From Hygrophila difformis (Eukaryota; Streptophyta; Magnoliopsida; Lamiales; Acanthaceae): DNA of 64,000 bases. Under the pieces are notes generated by a model. That model was not told the origin of the DNA and ran no database searches. It was given only the letters and a program-made list of their open reading frames with translations. The first letter of the stretch is position 1, and each line of letters starts with the position of its first letter. The translations under genes were made by a program, and so were the position numbers. The stretch is from contig JAOANR010000001.1 of assembly GCA_030278955.1 (NCBI GenBank), positions 25,611,120 to 25,675,119 of the forward strand, in the 5' to 3' direction. Positions 36,133 to 52,617 of the stretch are shown piece by piece.

Positions 36133-36398
36133 GGAGTCGGCAGAGAGGAACCATCAGACACGGAAGCCATTTTACATGAGAAATTTCGTTCAATAAATTA
36201 CTTATTTTAATGGATTCTTTCAAAAAACATAACTAAACAAAATTTCTCTAAACAATCCAAAATTTCTAAAAGTCAGCTAGACTCTAGCCAAGCTCTGCAT
36301 GGAGTCTACACAAAATCAATCAACTCTATGTAAGTCTATGGACTCTCTAAATCCACCAACTTTTTAAAATCCATAACACTCTGAATTGAATACACCCA

Positions 36399-36500
36399 TA
36401 AATACACGATTTGTAATTATTGTTTATAATTATAATCTGAATTCAATACTTTCAGATTCTCCTCTATTTATTAAAATCCTAAACTAGAATATACTAGAAC

Positions 36501-36542
<42 letters not shown>

Positions 36543-36578
36543 TTCAATCTAGTTATATTATTCGATCTAATTCCAATC

Positions 36579-36642
<64 letters not shown>

Positions 36643-37073
36643 TCGAACTAGATTGAATTAGACCGAACAAAAAATAATCAAATCAGACAAGATTGGAATA
36701 AAGACCAAAATAGTCCCTAACTATTTTTTATTCAAAAATCATCCAGAATCTAGTTGAATTTATTAAATAGACCTATAACTATTCGAATTATAATCATTTT
36801 TGTCGTAGGCCACGTAGAAAACTCCATCTTGATCATTTCCTAGCTAATTAATCATGTGGCTTCCGCACATAGAAAATCCTTCTGAACATTGAAAACTCTT
36901 TCAGCACATAGAAATCACCATTTTAATATTTCAGTAACTGCTGATTCAGCTCCAAATCGAATTCCCAACTAATGGTTGGAAAATAGACACGCTTCACGGT
37001 CACCCCCACTTCTACATGTGGGTATCGGTTAGCAGTGAATGGAGATTTTTTCCGCTCCACCAATCATATATAA
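36399..37073. other. Intergenic with inverted AAT/ATT microsatellites
   Basis: (AAT)n at 36502-36542 and (ATT)n at 36580-36642 face each other across about 40 bp, so the pair can fold back. Nothing coding is seen in the remainder to the Helitron end. Confidence 0.6.
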
Positions 37074-37469
37074 TAGATTTTTTCGCCCGCGTACGGGCGT
37101 TGAACTAATATGCAGATATAAAATATGAATATAGTTTTTTTTTTATTACATAAGATTCAAAGTCTTTTACTTAAATAGTTTTTGAATGCATGCAACCAAA
37201 ATTTAAAAGGAAAACCTACAATCAGGTAGACATAATATAAATAAATTATTTCTACTGTTAGTAAACTAAATATATAGTGTTTGCTTTCATATCTAAAATT
37301 ATGAGAGCAAGTGGAAAATAAATACACTTTAACTATTCAAAATTAGAAGAAAAAAAAAAGATATATTTTGCATTATTAAGGTTGTCCGGAGTAGAATGAG
37401 TTATTGTATTAAAGTGCAATGGTTGATGTGATGTTTGTCTGAAGGAGTAAAAATTTTCTAAATAAGGAA

Positions 37470-37545
37470 ATGTGATAATTGTAGTAGGACGGACCAAAAT
37501 AGAAATGAGACATTTAAAATGGGACGGAGGGAGTATTATTTTACT
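37470..37545. repeat. Truncated Stowaway-like MITE end
   Basis: GGGACGGAGGGAG followed by TA at about 37530-37545 is the consensus terminus of plant Stowaway (Tc1/mariner) MITEs. No matching CTCCCTCCGTCCC end was found to the left, so this is a partial copy. Confidence 0.55.
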
Positions 37546-38580
37546 TTCTAATATGTTGTACATTTTGACTATTATCCCTAAAGTTTTTAATTATTTATAT
37601 TTTTTTATTATCTTTTTATCATTTAAAACATATATTTTGTTAAGTAATGTATTTTAAATTTTATTGTCATTAGTTTTTATGGACTTATCTTTAAATTTAT
37701 AAAATAAATTTTAATTATAATTACGCTTTGATTATCTGTTAATTTTTAAAATAGTATTTTAGTCCATAACATTTTGTCCAATTTTTTCTTTTGCCTTATT
37801 GATTATGAAAAAGTTTGGTAGTTAATATTTTTTTAATTTAATTAGATTTTTATTATTTTTTAATTAATTATTATTATAAGCCCTAAATTAAATTTATACT
37901 CCGATACTAAATTTTTTAGGGGTACGTTTTTTTAGCACATTTTTTATCATTCTAAATTATTTTTTCTATCTGGATAATGATATTTATTGTTTGAGAAATT
38001 CCAATGAAATAAAATTAGAAAAATAAAAAATATGAAAAATAATGAAATTGAAATAAAAATTTCCAAATAAAGTAAAATAAGAATCTAAATATAATTAATA
38101 ATGAAAATACTTTCTAAAATTAAAGATATTACAATAAATATAATTTGATTTATCATTCATTATATGTTATTTTATTTTATTAAATAGTATAATCTAATTT
38201 TATGAGTTAATTATATTTTTTGTATTTAAGTTAAAAGGAAAATTAATTACTAAATATATTATTTTTAAATTGGTGTGCTAATAGGAAACTCTTCAAACGT
38301 GCATGAATGGATGGAATGATATTATTTTCAAATTTTAGGACAAAAATGAGATATTTTTAGAATTGATGAGGTCGAATTTAATATTTTAAAAGGTAGAAGG
38401 GGAGAATTTTAAAACTAAATAAAAAAAAATTTAAGGTGTATTTTTGTAAAAAAAATAAGGGTACAAATGACCCATCTTGTTTTTTTTTTTTGGATGAGCC
38501 GAAGCCAGGCAACAAAGCGAAAAAGAGAAAAAGGAAAACAGAAGCAAACAGGCAAACAACAGGCCAATAGACAGCCCAAA

Positions 38581-41500
38581 CTAATGACTAGGGGAATAAA
38601 AGGCCGAAGCATCTCTCGCCAAATCCCCATCCACGAAGTCCGGCGGGAAAGCCCATGTCGTGAAGAAATCTTCCACAGAAGCCCCATGTCTAGCTAGCAT
38701 ATCCGCCTCTGAATTTCCCTCTCGGTTCAAATGATGAATGTGGCAGTCGATAAATTTCTCCTTAGTACTCTTAATGCGGTGGATGAGGGTAGCCATCGGA
38801 TGAAACAACGAAGAGGTGTTGAGAGAGTTGATCACCTCCATTGAGTCGGAATAGCAGAAGCACTTACTGACTCCTTGCTGGACTAGAAAATCCAATCCTT
38901 CTGCCAATGCAGTTAGCTCAGTCTGTAGGATGGATTTGGTACAAAGGTGGCCACAGCCTACTCCTTTCCAGCCACCTGCCTCGTCACGGTGAACAAAGCC
39001 AAATCCGGCACGCCCCGACGTGCCAAAAATGCTCCCATCAACATGGAGGATGTCAACCCCCGTTACAGCAGGATTCCATGGCAATCGTTGAGGTCGAGGA
39101 GCCTTCCTCGGTCTTCTATCCGCTGCATTTGCTAAGTCAGCTACCAATCGAATGATGTCTCGAACGATCACCCATTCTTTTTTAGCCTCGCCCCGAAAAA
39201 TCCTAGCATTTCTCTTTGTCCAAATATACCACAGTCCTGCCACCATCGTATGACCAAATTTATGGACCATAGCAAAAAGAAGATGTCTGATGTTTTCCTT
39301 TGGCATTCCCTCGCAGTCCATTGGTACTATGATTTGGAGCTTTGTCCAGATATGCCAAGCCCAAGGGCATGAGAACAAACAGTGACTCCAATTCTCCTCC
39401 TCAACGCCACAAATCACGCACAAAGGGGAGTTGGTTAGCTGCCGTTTGAACCTAGTTGAATTCACCGACAAAGAATCCTTACAAATCAGCCATATCAAAA
39501 AACCGATCTTTTCTGGGATGTTTGCGGACCACATCCAACTCCAGCCTTTTCTTGTTTCCTCGGTGTTGGAGAGTAACTTATATGCCGAGCTAACTGAATA
39601 GAAACCATTTTTAGAGTTCTTCCATATCGACATATCAGGGACCAGCTCATGAAGGATAGGAGGGGGGCCAAGCATATATCACAGAGCAAAGTTGCCGGGA
39701 GCTGGGTGTGCACCTCCTGCCACTGCCAACGACCATGTTTTATGACATTATTTACCTTGAGTTCAATGTCTCTAGTTTCAACAAAAGGGACGATGGATCC
39801 AATATGCACATCTTTCCACCATTCTTCAAACCACAAGGAAAGTTCCCCTTTTCCAATTCTAAATCTGTAACCAGGCTTGACATACTTCACTACTTTTTGC
39901 ATTAAGCCACCAAGTTTCGAGTTGTGCATATTGCCAGAAAGAAATTTTCCACCCCTGCCAATCCCAAAATCTTTGAGAAGTTGGACCCAAATTTTCTCAG
40001 GAGAGTGCATGAAATTCCACACAAGCTTACCCAGTAATGCTATGTTCATGATCCTGGCCTTGCGTAAACCGAGTCCCCCCTCCTTCATAGGAATAGCACA
40101 AGTGTCCCATTTCACCAAATGAAGACCCTTTTCCTCCCTATCTTTCCATAAAAATCTGTTTATCCTCCTATCAATGGCAAAGCACGTCAACTCAGGGAGC
40201 CAATGCACTTGCATGAAATATGTACGGATGGCCGCCAAGACGGCCTGACAAAGTGTAAGGCGCCCCGCTTTGTTAAGTAGTTTACACGCCCATCCTTCCA
40301 ATTTTGGATCAATCTTGTCGATGATGAAAGCGAAATCTCCACACCGTCGCCTGCCCGTGAGCATTAGAAAACCCAGGTACTGGCCAAGAGATTCAACCAC
40401 TGTAATGTTGAGATTTTGCTCAATCCAACTTCTATTCCCATAGTCAACAGCTCTAGAAAAATATAATAAGGATTTCTGATGATTTAAATGGAGGCCAGAC
40501 GCCTTGGAGAAATATTCAAGAGTCTTAGTGATGCACTGGATACTCCCCTTGTCGACCATTGATCCGAGTATTAAGTCATCCGCAAAAATCAAGTGAGAAA
40601 CTCCAACCCCATCCCTTGTCAGCCTAATCGGTTTCCGGTAACCTTGGGACACTAGCCGATTGATTTGAATAGATAGCTTCTCCATAATGATTAAAAAGAG
40701 GTATGGGGAGATCGGGTCCCCTTGACGAAGCCCTTTACCCGGCTTAAATTCCTCCAAGTGCCTCCTATTCCATAGGATAGAAAAGGATGGGGACGAAACA
40801 CATAACATGATTAATTTTCTAACCTCATTAGGGATCCCCAATTCCATTAAACACCGATCAAGAAAATCCAATGAACGTTGTCGTAAGCCTTGGCCACATC
40901 GATTTTAAGAATGATAGCCTTCACCCTGGAGTTGCAACTCGACAGGTTGGAAATAAGTTCTTGCAGAGTTAGTGCATTATCCATGGGGCCTCTCCCCGGG
41001 AGGAAAGCGGCTTGAAGGTGTGAGATACAACTCTGCAAATAGGGTTGAATCCTGTTTACTAACACCTTAGTCATAAATTTATAAAGCACATTACACAAGG
41101 TAATAGGCCTAAATTCTGACATCCGAGAGGGAGAAGCAATTTTGGGTATAAAGGCAGATAAATGCCTTCGTAATTTCAGTAGGAATATAGCCCTCGTTGA
41201 AGGCTTTGTTTATGAATGAATGAACTGAGCTCCCCACTACTTCCCAAAAACATTTGAAGAAATAACCCGGAAACCCGTCCGGACCCGGGGCCGAGAAGTT
41301 GTTAGTATCTTTAACCACCGTCTCCACCTCCTGAAAAGTAACTTCCCTGCCAAGCTTAGCTACTTCCTCCACTGGAAAAGCCTTTAGCGGTGGTAGATGA
41401 ATCATGTCTCCCTCATTTGCCAATATGTGACTTAGACTAACTCGGGGGCAAGAGTATAGTTGTTGAAAAAATACTCTAGCATGGCTTTGTAGGTCCTCCT

Positions 41501-42700
41501 CATTTTCACACCAAACCCCATTAGATAAGAAAAGTCCATGGATGCGGTTTCGATGCCCCTTAGACTTTGCACGCGCATGGAAATAAGCCGTGTTTCTGTC
41601 TCCCAACTGGATCCATTTATCACGGGCTCTTTGAAACCAATAGATTTCCTCTTGTCGTAAGATCTCATCATATTCCCTACGCAGCTCATCTTCCAACAAA
41701 TTAAGGCGAACTGAGTCCACTTTTTCCAGCATCCTAGTCACTCTCTTCATCCTGTTCAGAATTTTAACTTTTCTCCATTTAAAATTCCCAACTTTCGATT
41801 TGCTGAAGTTCACCGATGCCTGCCTCAGTTCATTCAGCTTATGAGGAATAAAGCCAGTATTACTACTCCACGAATTTTTCACCACCTCCTCATAATCCTT
41901 GTTCTCCGTCCACGAAGCTTGCCATCGGAAAGGAGCGCCATCCCCCCTCCTAATGATTGGACCGCAAGAGAGCAATAAAGGCAGGTGGTCCGATCCAACG
42001 CACGGGATAGGCTTAACGAAGCCTCCAGAAAACATAGTCACCCATTCACTATTGATCACACATCGATCCAAACGCTTGTGGATTCGTCCGGTGTCACCAA
42101 TCGGCCTAGACCAAGTGTGACATCCCCCTTGTGTGTTAATTGTAGATAATCCGCAATCATGCAAAATGTTCCCCAATTCTTCCGCTCTCGCTAAATTATA
42201 TATTCCACCCCGGACTTCATCAGAGCTTAGAATTTGATTAAAATCACCGATGGTAGCCCATGGACCATTAATTTTACCTGCTAAATTCAACAAATTCCCC
42301 CAACACAGCTGCCTATTCGGATACTAAGGAGGAGCATAGATGGCAGTAAGATACCACGAACAGTTCCCTTGAGTTAAACACACGGTGCTCATCCTATCCC
42401 GAACATCAAAAGTACTAATCTGGAATTTTAACCCATTTCGAATTAAAATTCAAATTCCTCCAGCCTTCCTAATTGCTTCCTGAATACAAACTTCTTCATA
42501 ACCTGCTTGGAGAAACAAGTTCCGGGTTCGAAGGAAAGTTGATTGTGGCTCAAAATGCAAACCAAATCCGGTCCATGAACACGCAAAATTTCCTTAATCA
42601 TTCGCCTAACAGACTCGCCAATGATTCCCCCCACATTCCACGCCAAAATTTTACAATTCTTGAAGATCGTATTAATCATGATAAACAAAAGATTGTAACG
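38581..42700 (-). pseudogene. LINE B ORF2: endonuclease, RT, RNase H with frameshifts
   Basis: The endonuclease starts near 42690 (CKILAWNVGG), continues with GDFNQILSSDE and SDHLPLLL, and breaks between about 42440 and 42293. RT: NNFSAPGPDGFPGYFFK, FRPITLCNVLYKF, AAFLPGRGPMDNA, KAYDNVHW, GLRQGDPISPYLF and catalytic FADDLILG. The RNase H block (38581-39675) keeps HVDGSIFGTSGRAGFG, TELTALAEGL, CYSDSMEV and NREGNSEADMLARHG, so all four acidic sites look present. Frameshifts lie near 42440, 41120, 40860 and 39500-39670. It is a fairly young copy that would need several repairs and is not functional as it stands. Confidence 0.9.
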
Positions 42701-44093
42701 AGCAGTTTCTACAGCCATACCTTCGGCCATGGTTGTGTCTTCCCCCTCCGTTTTAGGGGAATTTTCATCTAAGGGGTCGCGAGTTAGACCCTTCATGTTC
42801 GGCACTTCAATCACCTCCGTCACCACCTCCGATGTGTCAGTAGATCTCTGTATCTTAGAGCTGCTTTGGTCGCCTCCCGTTTCTTCAGTACAGCCCTGTT
42901 TGGTAGCCACCAATTCTGTAACTGGGCTCTTACCCTTGGGCCGAGGCTTTTCTCTTTTAACCATAGTATTAGTTATGGGCTTCAATAGTTTGCCTTTCCC
43001 TATCGGGGGCTTGGGCCTTATTTTTTGTTTCAAACTGGACACCCCATCCAAAGGTTTAGGTTGGGCTCCTTTCCCTCCATTACCTTTCTTCCCACCACTT
43101 TGTTTCTTCTTAACGACCATAATCCACTCACCTCCTTTTGGTTGTGGAGGATTATGCTGATCTTTTTCTGCAAACTGTAACAGGTCTCTAACCCCCGATG
43201 ACTCGTGACTTTCCTTCCCAGTGCATAAATTTGTCTCGGGCAGATGATCCCCTTCCTCGTTCCTAGCACTTTCCTTTTCGGTATCCTTCACAAAGTCAAC
43301 CTCCATTGCTTTAAAATCTTTTTTGTCTTGTTTGCTAAAAACAGGTCTGTCTGTTTTTTCCTCTGCATGGGCTAGTTTAGCCACCCCTATTCTCCTGTGA
43401 CAGCTTCTCCTTCCCAACTAGTACACCCACCGGAGCTTCCTCCTTGGTCGGAGACGCCTCATCCTCTTTCACTATTCCATAAGTGCATTTTGTGTTCGAA
43501 TGGCCATATCTTTGGCAGTCCTTACAAAGAAGATGAAGACCATCGTAAGCTACTTTTTGCCACCTATTCCCAACCAAGATACTTGAAACCACCGGCAAAC
43601 TTAAATCAATCTCTATGCAAACCCTTGCATATTTTCCTCTATCAACCCCTTTGGTCATTGCATCTACCCGAATGCATCTTCCCAAAGCCGCTGCCATGCT
43701 CGTGATTAACATTTCATCAAAATATTCAAAGGACAGCCCTGGAAATCGAGCCCACACCAATGTTTTCTTAGGTGTTTCCTCATCCGCAATGAAATTTGGT
43801 CGCCAAGGACACACCGTAAGGTAGCTATCAAAAATCATCCACGGTCCTCCACTTAGCACTTTCAGTCGATCCTCACTTGTGTCAAACTTGATTAGATAGT
43901 ATCCCGCATCCATATCCACCATTTTGAACTTATTGGCCATGTTCCACAGACGAGACAGTCTCTCAAGGAGGGCAGAATACCCCACCCTCTTCCCCAAAAT
44001 AGAAATAATGATAGCATCCTCAAAAGGCTTACACATCTGTTCATGTAGGCGCGAATCTATGACAAGCTTTGGTTTGAGTCGATCACCGTTCAA
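42443..44093 (-). pseudogene. LINE B ORF1 (gag-like, DUF4283 and CCHC)
   Basis: 44093-43377 holds the DUF4283 region (GKRVGYSALLERLSRLW, WARFPGLSFEYFDEML) and an intact CCHC knuckle (CKDCQRYGHSNTKC). A frameshift in 43377-43417 moves into a second frame to 42443. That frame contains a Lys/Pro-rich basic linker and then runs straight into the endonuclease start without a stop, so ORF1 and ORF2 are fused in this copy. The original start codon may lie a little upstream of 44093. Confidence 0.75.
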
Positions 44094-44319
44094 CAGCTCA
44101 ACTTTGACAAGATTGGCGTTTGTCGGATCTTCTTTCAGAGGTCTAGGGGCATTGCCCTTTTCCCTCTAAAACTTTGTCACGAAATGACACAACTGAAGTA
44201 CCTGAGAAGAAAAAAGGAGCTCGCGTGCCCGGAGTGGTCGGAGCAGGCAAGTTAGGAAGAAAAGCACTCTGCGTTGAGGAGGCAGAGGGCTCCATAGAGA
44301 GAGGAGAGAGCAAAAGTTA

Positions 44320-44608
44320 GGCCCTGTTCTCTACGCCTTAATTTTTCTGGTCTGATCTGGTCTGGTTTGATCTGAATTTGTCTGGTCTGGTCTGAATTTT
44401 TCTGGTCTGGTCTGATATGGTCTGGTCTGATCTTATTTTCTGTATATTATTATAATGATTTGATCTGATCTGGTCTGATCTGATCTGGTGTGGTCTGATC
44501 TTATTTAATCTGGTATGAATTTAATATTTCTTATCTGATCTGGTCTGATCTGATTTCTATAAAAAAATAAGTAATAAGCCTTGAAAATAAGTCCTAGAGA
44601 ACGGGGTC
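44320..44608. mobile_element. Harbinger-like MITE with TCTGGTCTGA tandem repeats
   Basis: Ends GGCCCTGTTCTCT and AGAGAACGGGGTC form imperfect terminal inverted repeats. The flanks are TTA at 44317-44319 and 44609-44611. The interior (44340-44540) is mostly tandem TCTGGTCTGA/TTTGATCTGA units. It sits in the 5' region of LINE B. Confidence 0.7.
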
Positions 44609-44673
44609 TTACTGTTCACTCTAGAGAGCAAAAGTTTTTTTTAATGCAAATTTATTAAATGACCCATCTTGTT

Positions 44674-45264
44674 AAGTTTAGGTTATATTTTGGGAAAATG
44701 TCGAATAATAATTAGTTAGTAACTATATATTTATGTTTAACTGTTTACTTTAGGCTATTCTTTGTGAAAAATAAAATGGTAAATGATGTTTGATTGAATT
44801 CACATGTTTTGAACCATGTTTGGACATGCAACATTATCACTTAATATTAGAGCTTTTTTGGATATAAATATTGTTACAACCCAAACTATTTAGTATTACC
44901 ACAAATCTTTACATATTGTTTATAGTAAAATACTTCTAATATTCTTTTACAATACTCTGAATTTTATATACATTTTTATTTTATATTGAAATAGATAGGG
45001 ATTACTGGATAAATATTCTTTTATGTTGAAATAGATAAAGATTACTGAATTAATGATATTATGTATAATAATTAAATTATGATGTATTTTAGTTTTTTCT
45101 TTTCTTTTTTTTTTGTTGTTCTTTCTTTTCTTCTTTAAAATGAACAAAAAATTAAAAAGAATTTGTTTAGAATGGTATCAAAATTTTTAAGTGATTAGTC
45201 ATTTTATATTAATCAATAATGACTAATTAAACCCTTAAAAATAAGAAGGATGAATTAAAATTAA
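44674..45264. other. AT-rich body of the second Helitron
   Basis: No coding frame, tRNA-like box or clear repeat. Confidence 0.5.
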
Positions 45265-45490
45265 TAAGGACAAAAGAGTCTGCACATGGCAAAAAGTATT
45301 CAGGATTTATTATATTAATATATATAGTTTGATAAATTAACTGAATTATGGTTATTATTAATTAGTTTTTAATTTATTATATTGATGAGGTTAATATTTC
45401 AGGTTCAAATTTTTATATAATTAATATAATATATTTGAAAATATAATATATTCAATTAAATAGTATATGTCGAGGAAAAGTTAAAAACTA

Positions 45491-45749
45491 CTCCCTCCGT
45501 TTTTTTTAACTTCACCTATCCTGCACTGCACGCAATCCAATGCACATTTTCAATCATCAATATCTCATATTATATATAAGTAAAAATTATAAAAATTTGA
45601 TATTCCAAAACTACGTGATTAGATGAATCTAACAAGATCTCACTTGACTATGTTTTATCTTATATAACTATATGAAAAAATTGAATTAAAGTTACTCAAT
45701 GAATAGTATCTACTATGCTAATGGTGAACTTAAAAAAAAACGAAGGGAG
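45491..45749. mobile_element. Stowaway MITE, 259 bp
   Basis: The left end CTCCCTCCGTTTTTTTTAA and right end AAAAAACGAAGGGAG are inverted. Both are flanked by the target dinucleotide TA (45489-45490, 45750-45751). The right repeat has one change from the Stowaway consensus. Confidence 0.8.
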
Positions 45750-45751
45750 TA

Positions 45752-46408
45752 TATATTGGTTTAACTAAATCTATCATAATATCAAATATATTCCAATTTA
45801 TATCCTTTTCAAATATATGAAAAGATTTTTTCAAGATTTTTTTATACTGATAAATAAATTTATTACCTAAATATAAGATTTAAAATATTAATTGACTTGG
45901 CAAGTAGGATGATTCAGCGCTGACGTGTAATTAATTTGGATGAATGTACGTTTCTAAATGATTACTTTTCACGCCTTGTACGTTTACTCATATCTTACTT
46001 AAGCATATGGTATCGCCACATCTTATAATTTCTGAAATATCTCCTATTTTTTTTTAATGGGCATAACATAACTTTTAATTAACTCTAGTACTTGCAAGAT
46101 GGGAAATGGAAGTAAAATGCACCTACACTACACATGAAATCAAACGTGATGGATGGTAAAAACAAACACATTCCACAGGCAGCTAAAAGAGAGGCAAATA
46201 AAGAGCGATAGCCAGTTTGTTAAAACCATGCAGTTGAATAGTTCTCAACTTCTCATTCTCAAACAAGAGCTGTACAGTCAAACATGTTTCTCTTCTCATT
46301 CTAGAAATAAAATTGGCAGTTTATAATATGTGCCTCCACAAAGCATGTGCCATTTCAAAATTGCTACAGACCCACCCGTGAGTCGAAAGGTAATATCAGG
46401 CATGTCTG
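45752..46408. other. Intergenic, 3' flank of adenylosuccinate lyase
   Basis: AT-rich. The part next to 46408 should contain the lyase 3' untranslated region. No clear polyadenylation hexamer was singled out. Confidence 0.5.
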
Positions 46409-51586
<5,178 letters not shown>

Positions 51587-51727
51587 GATCGGCGCCGGCA
51601 GAGAGTTGGAGAAGAAGAAATGGGGGAGTGGCGGAGACTGGAGTTTGGAGGGTGCGGGTGTGAGCTGCTGACTTTTCTAACAAATCTAAAATTGATAGTA
51701 ATAAATTAGATAATTTAAAGCCTATTT

Positions 51728-51735
51728 AAACCCTA
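51728..51735. promoter_or_regulatory. Telo-box in the lyase promoter
   Basis: AAACCCTA (in AAACCCTAGGTTT) lies about 140 bp upstream of the presumed lyase ATG. Telo-boxes are known promoter elements of plant growth and housekeeping genes. Functional role here is inference. Confidence 0.45.
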
Positions 51736-51749
51736 GGTTTAAGTTTTCG

Positions 51750-51934
51750 GGAAATTAAAGAAAAACCCACCAAAATTTTCAAAGTTTAAGATAGGTACCC
51801 AATTGAATTTTTCTTTAAGATAGGTACCCAATAGTTTTATTTCATTTAAGAATGGTACCTAATAACCAAAACTATAAAATGAGTTTAACACTTCTCTAAA
51901 AAAGTGCCCAAAAAACACACCCCCTCTAAAAATT
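51750..51934. repeat. Flank of the viral copy: triple GGTACC-containing repeat
   Basis: A unit of about 30 bp, (TTT)AAGATAGGTACCCAAT, occurs three times (about 51788, 51816 and 51846, the last diverged). It follows ACCCACCAAAATTTTCAAAG. Similar blocks in inverted order lie at 62546-62640 on the far side of the virus. Whether the flank is host, another element or viral intergenic DNA cannot be decided by eye. Confidence 0.55.
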
Positions 51935-51947
51935 TGGTATCAGAGCC
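51935..51947 (+). other. Viral primer-binding site, initiator tRNA-Met
   Basis: TGGTATCAGAGCC, the conserved minus-strand primer site of Caulimoviridae. By convention it marks position 1 of the circular genome. The first frame starts only 21 bases downstream. Confidence 0.9.
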
Positions 51948-51968
51948 TAAGTTGCGATTTTAGGGCTT

Positions 51969-52223
51969 ATGGCTAATGACGGATTAAAAGATAATCAAAA
52001 CGCAATTAAATTAAATGACAATATTAATTACGAAAAATTTTTAATAATTGATATTGAAAAGAAAAGGCTATTCAAAAACCAAACTAAAGATTGTAAGATC
52101 TGTAAACAAAATAAAATAAAAATCAAAAGAATAAAACTCAAGAAAAATAGAACTTTTAAAAATTATTGCAAACTAATCGTAAGATTAGAAGCTTTAAGAC
52201 AACACTTAAAAACTCATGAATAA
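51969..52223 (+). CDS. Viral ORF 1: small basic protein with CX2C
   Basis: 84 residues and very basic in the second half (KIKIKRIKLKKNR). CKIC at about 42-45 forms a CX2C pair, with a further Cys and His pairs downstream (CKLIVRLEALRQHLKTHE), so a zinc-binding or nucleic-acid-binding role is possible. No family recognised. Its end overlaps ORF 2 by 8 bases (ATGAATAA), typical of caulimovirid stop-restart translation. Confidence 0.7.
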   Translation: MANDGLKDNQNAIKLNDNINYEKFLIIDIEKKRLFKNQTKDCKICKQNKIKIKRIKLKKNRTFKNYCKLIVRLEALRQHLKTHE

Positions 52224-52617
52224 AATGTTAACAAATAAAAACATGGATATACAAAGAAGTCTTCAATCAATTGAAGCAAAACTAGATAAGTTAGAATTAT
52301 TAGGAAAACAAAATAATACAAATCTTAAAGTAATATTAGAAAACCAAACATACTTATCAACCCAGTATGATAAATCATCCAGTGGAATGAAAAATTTATC
52401 TAAAACCATAACAACACTTCAATATGAAAGTTCTAAACTAGTTAATGATATCCCAAATCCGAGAAAAATCATTAACCATAGTGAGGAATTAAAACAACTA
52501 CAAGATAAGGTTGAAAAACTTGATAAAGAGATAAAAGAAATTAAAAATATTGTTGAAAACAATATTGAAAATGTAAATGAAATGTGTAACAAAATTATAA
52601 AAATCATTAAAGGATAA
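52216..52617 (+). CDS. Viral ORF 2: coiled-coil protein, virion-associated-protein-like
   Basis: 133 residues, almost wholly helical and charged. It has heptad-like runs (LQSIEAKLDKLELL; LKQLQDKVEKLDKEIKEIK) and no cysteine-rich motif. Size, position before the movement protein and coiled-coil content resemble the caulimovirus virion-associated protein and the badnavirus ORF 2 product, which bind capsids. Homology is inferred from shape only. The stop TAA shares its last A with the next ATG (TAATG at 52615-52619). Confidence 0.7.
   Translation: MNKMLTNKNMDIQRSLQSIEAKLDKLELLGKQNNTNLKVILENQTYLSTQYDKSSSGMKNLSKTITTLQYESSKLVNDIPNPRKIINHSEELKQLQDKVEKLDKEIKEIKNIVENNIENVNEMCNKIIKIIKG

Larger units (their letters stand above)
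3248..36203 (-). mobile_element. L1-type LINE A (about 5.7 kb net), interrupted
   Basis: A perfect 17-bp target duplication (ATTTTAATGGATTCTTT) lies at 3231-3247 and 36204-36220. The poly(A) (T run on the plus strand) starts at 3243. The LINE reads on the minus strand from 36203. ORF1 is followed by endonuclease, reverse transcriptase and a zinc-finger (zf-RVT) segment up to 31406. A 27.2-kb insertion follows, and the RNase H domain is at 4165-3355. Both halves share one peptide context: the zf-RVT part ends in CGLH and the RNase H part resumes at HESIRHVFFQC, as in intact plant L1 proteins. Hence this is one element, full length apart from point damage. Confidence 0.9.
3059..36398. mobile_element. 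Harbinger/Tourist-like MITE, split by a LINE
   Basis: The left end GGGGGTGTATTCAAT (3059) faces ATTGAATACACCC, which ends at 36397. Flanks are TAA on the left (3056-3058) and TAA on the right (36399-36401), as expected for PIF/Harbinger-type MITEs. Removing the LINE nest leaves an element of about 370 bp (3059-3247 joined to 36221-36398). The left arm repeats GTGTATTCAAT with AGATTTTAAAAAG four times between 3063 and 3200. Superfamily assignment rests on the terminal repeats and the 3-bp duplication only. Confidence 0.6.
38482..44656 (-). mobile_element. L1-type LINE B, near full length (about 6.2 kb)
   Basis: Target duplication AAATGACCCATCTTGTT at 38465-38481 and 44657-44673. The T run at 38480-38492 is the poly(A). 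It reads on the minus strand: 5' region with a MITE, ORF1, endonuclease, RT, zf-RVT, RNase H. It has the same domain plan as LINE A but a clearly different sequence. It lies inside the second Helitron. Confidence 0.9.
37074..45332 (-). mobile_element. Second Helitron, minus orientation, interrupted by LINE B
   Basis: The 5' end (45332 downward on the minus strand) starts A|TC and repeats the first ~60 bases of the Helitron at position 20, including AATAAATCCTGAATACTTTT and TGTGCAGACTCTTTT. The 3' side has a GC hairpin at 37084-37099 (CGCCCG CGTA CGGGCG) followed on the minus strand by AAAAAATCTA. The expected CTAG is CTAT, so the exact end is uncertain. Without LINE B the element is about 2.1 kb and non-coding. 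Confidence 0.6.

Noticed and set aside
51935..51947. LTR retrotransposon starting at the primer site at 51935
   Set aside because: No LTR precedes the primer site, no LTR copy is found on the right, no integrase is encoded, and the movement protein marks a caulimovirid.
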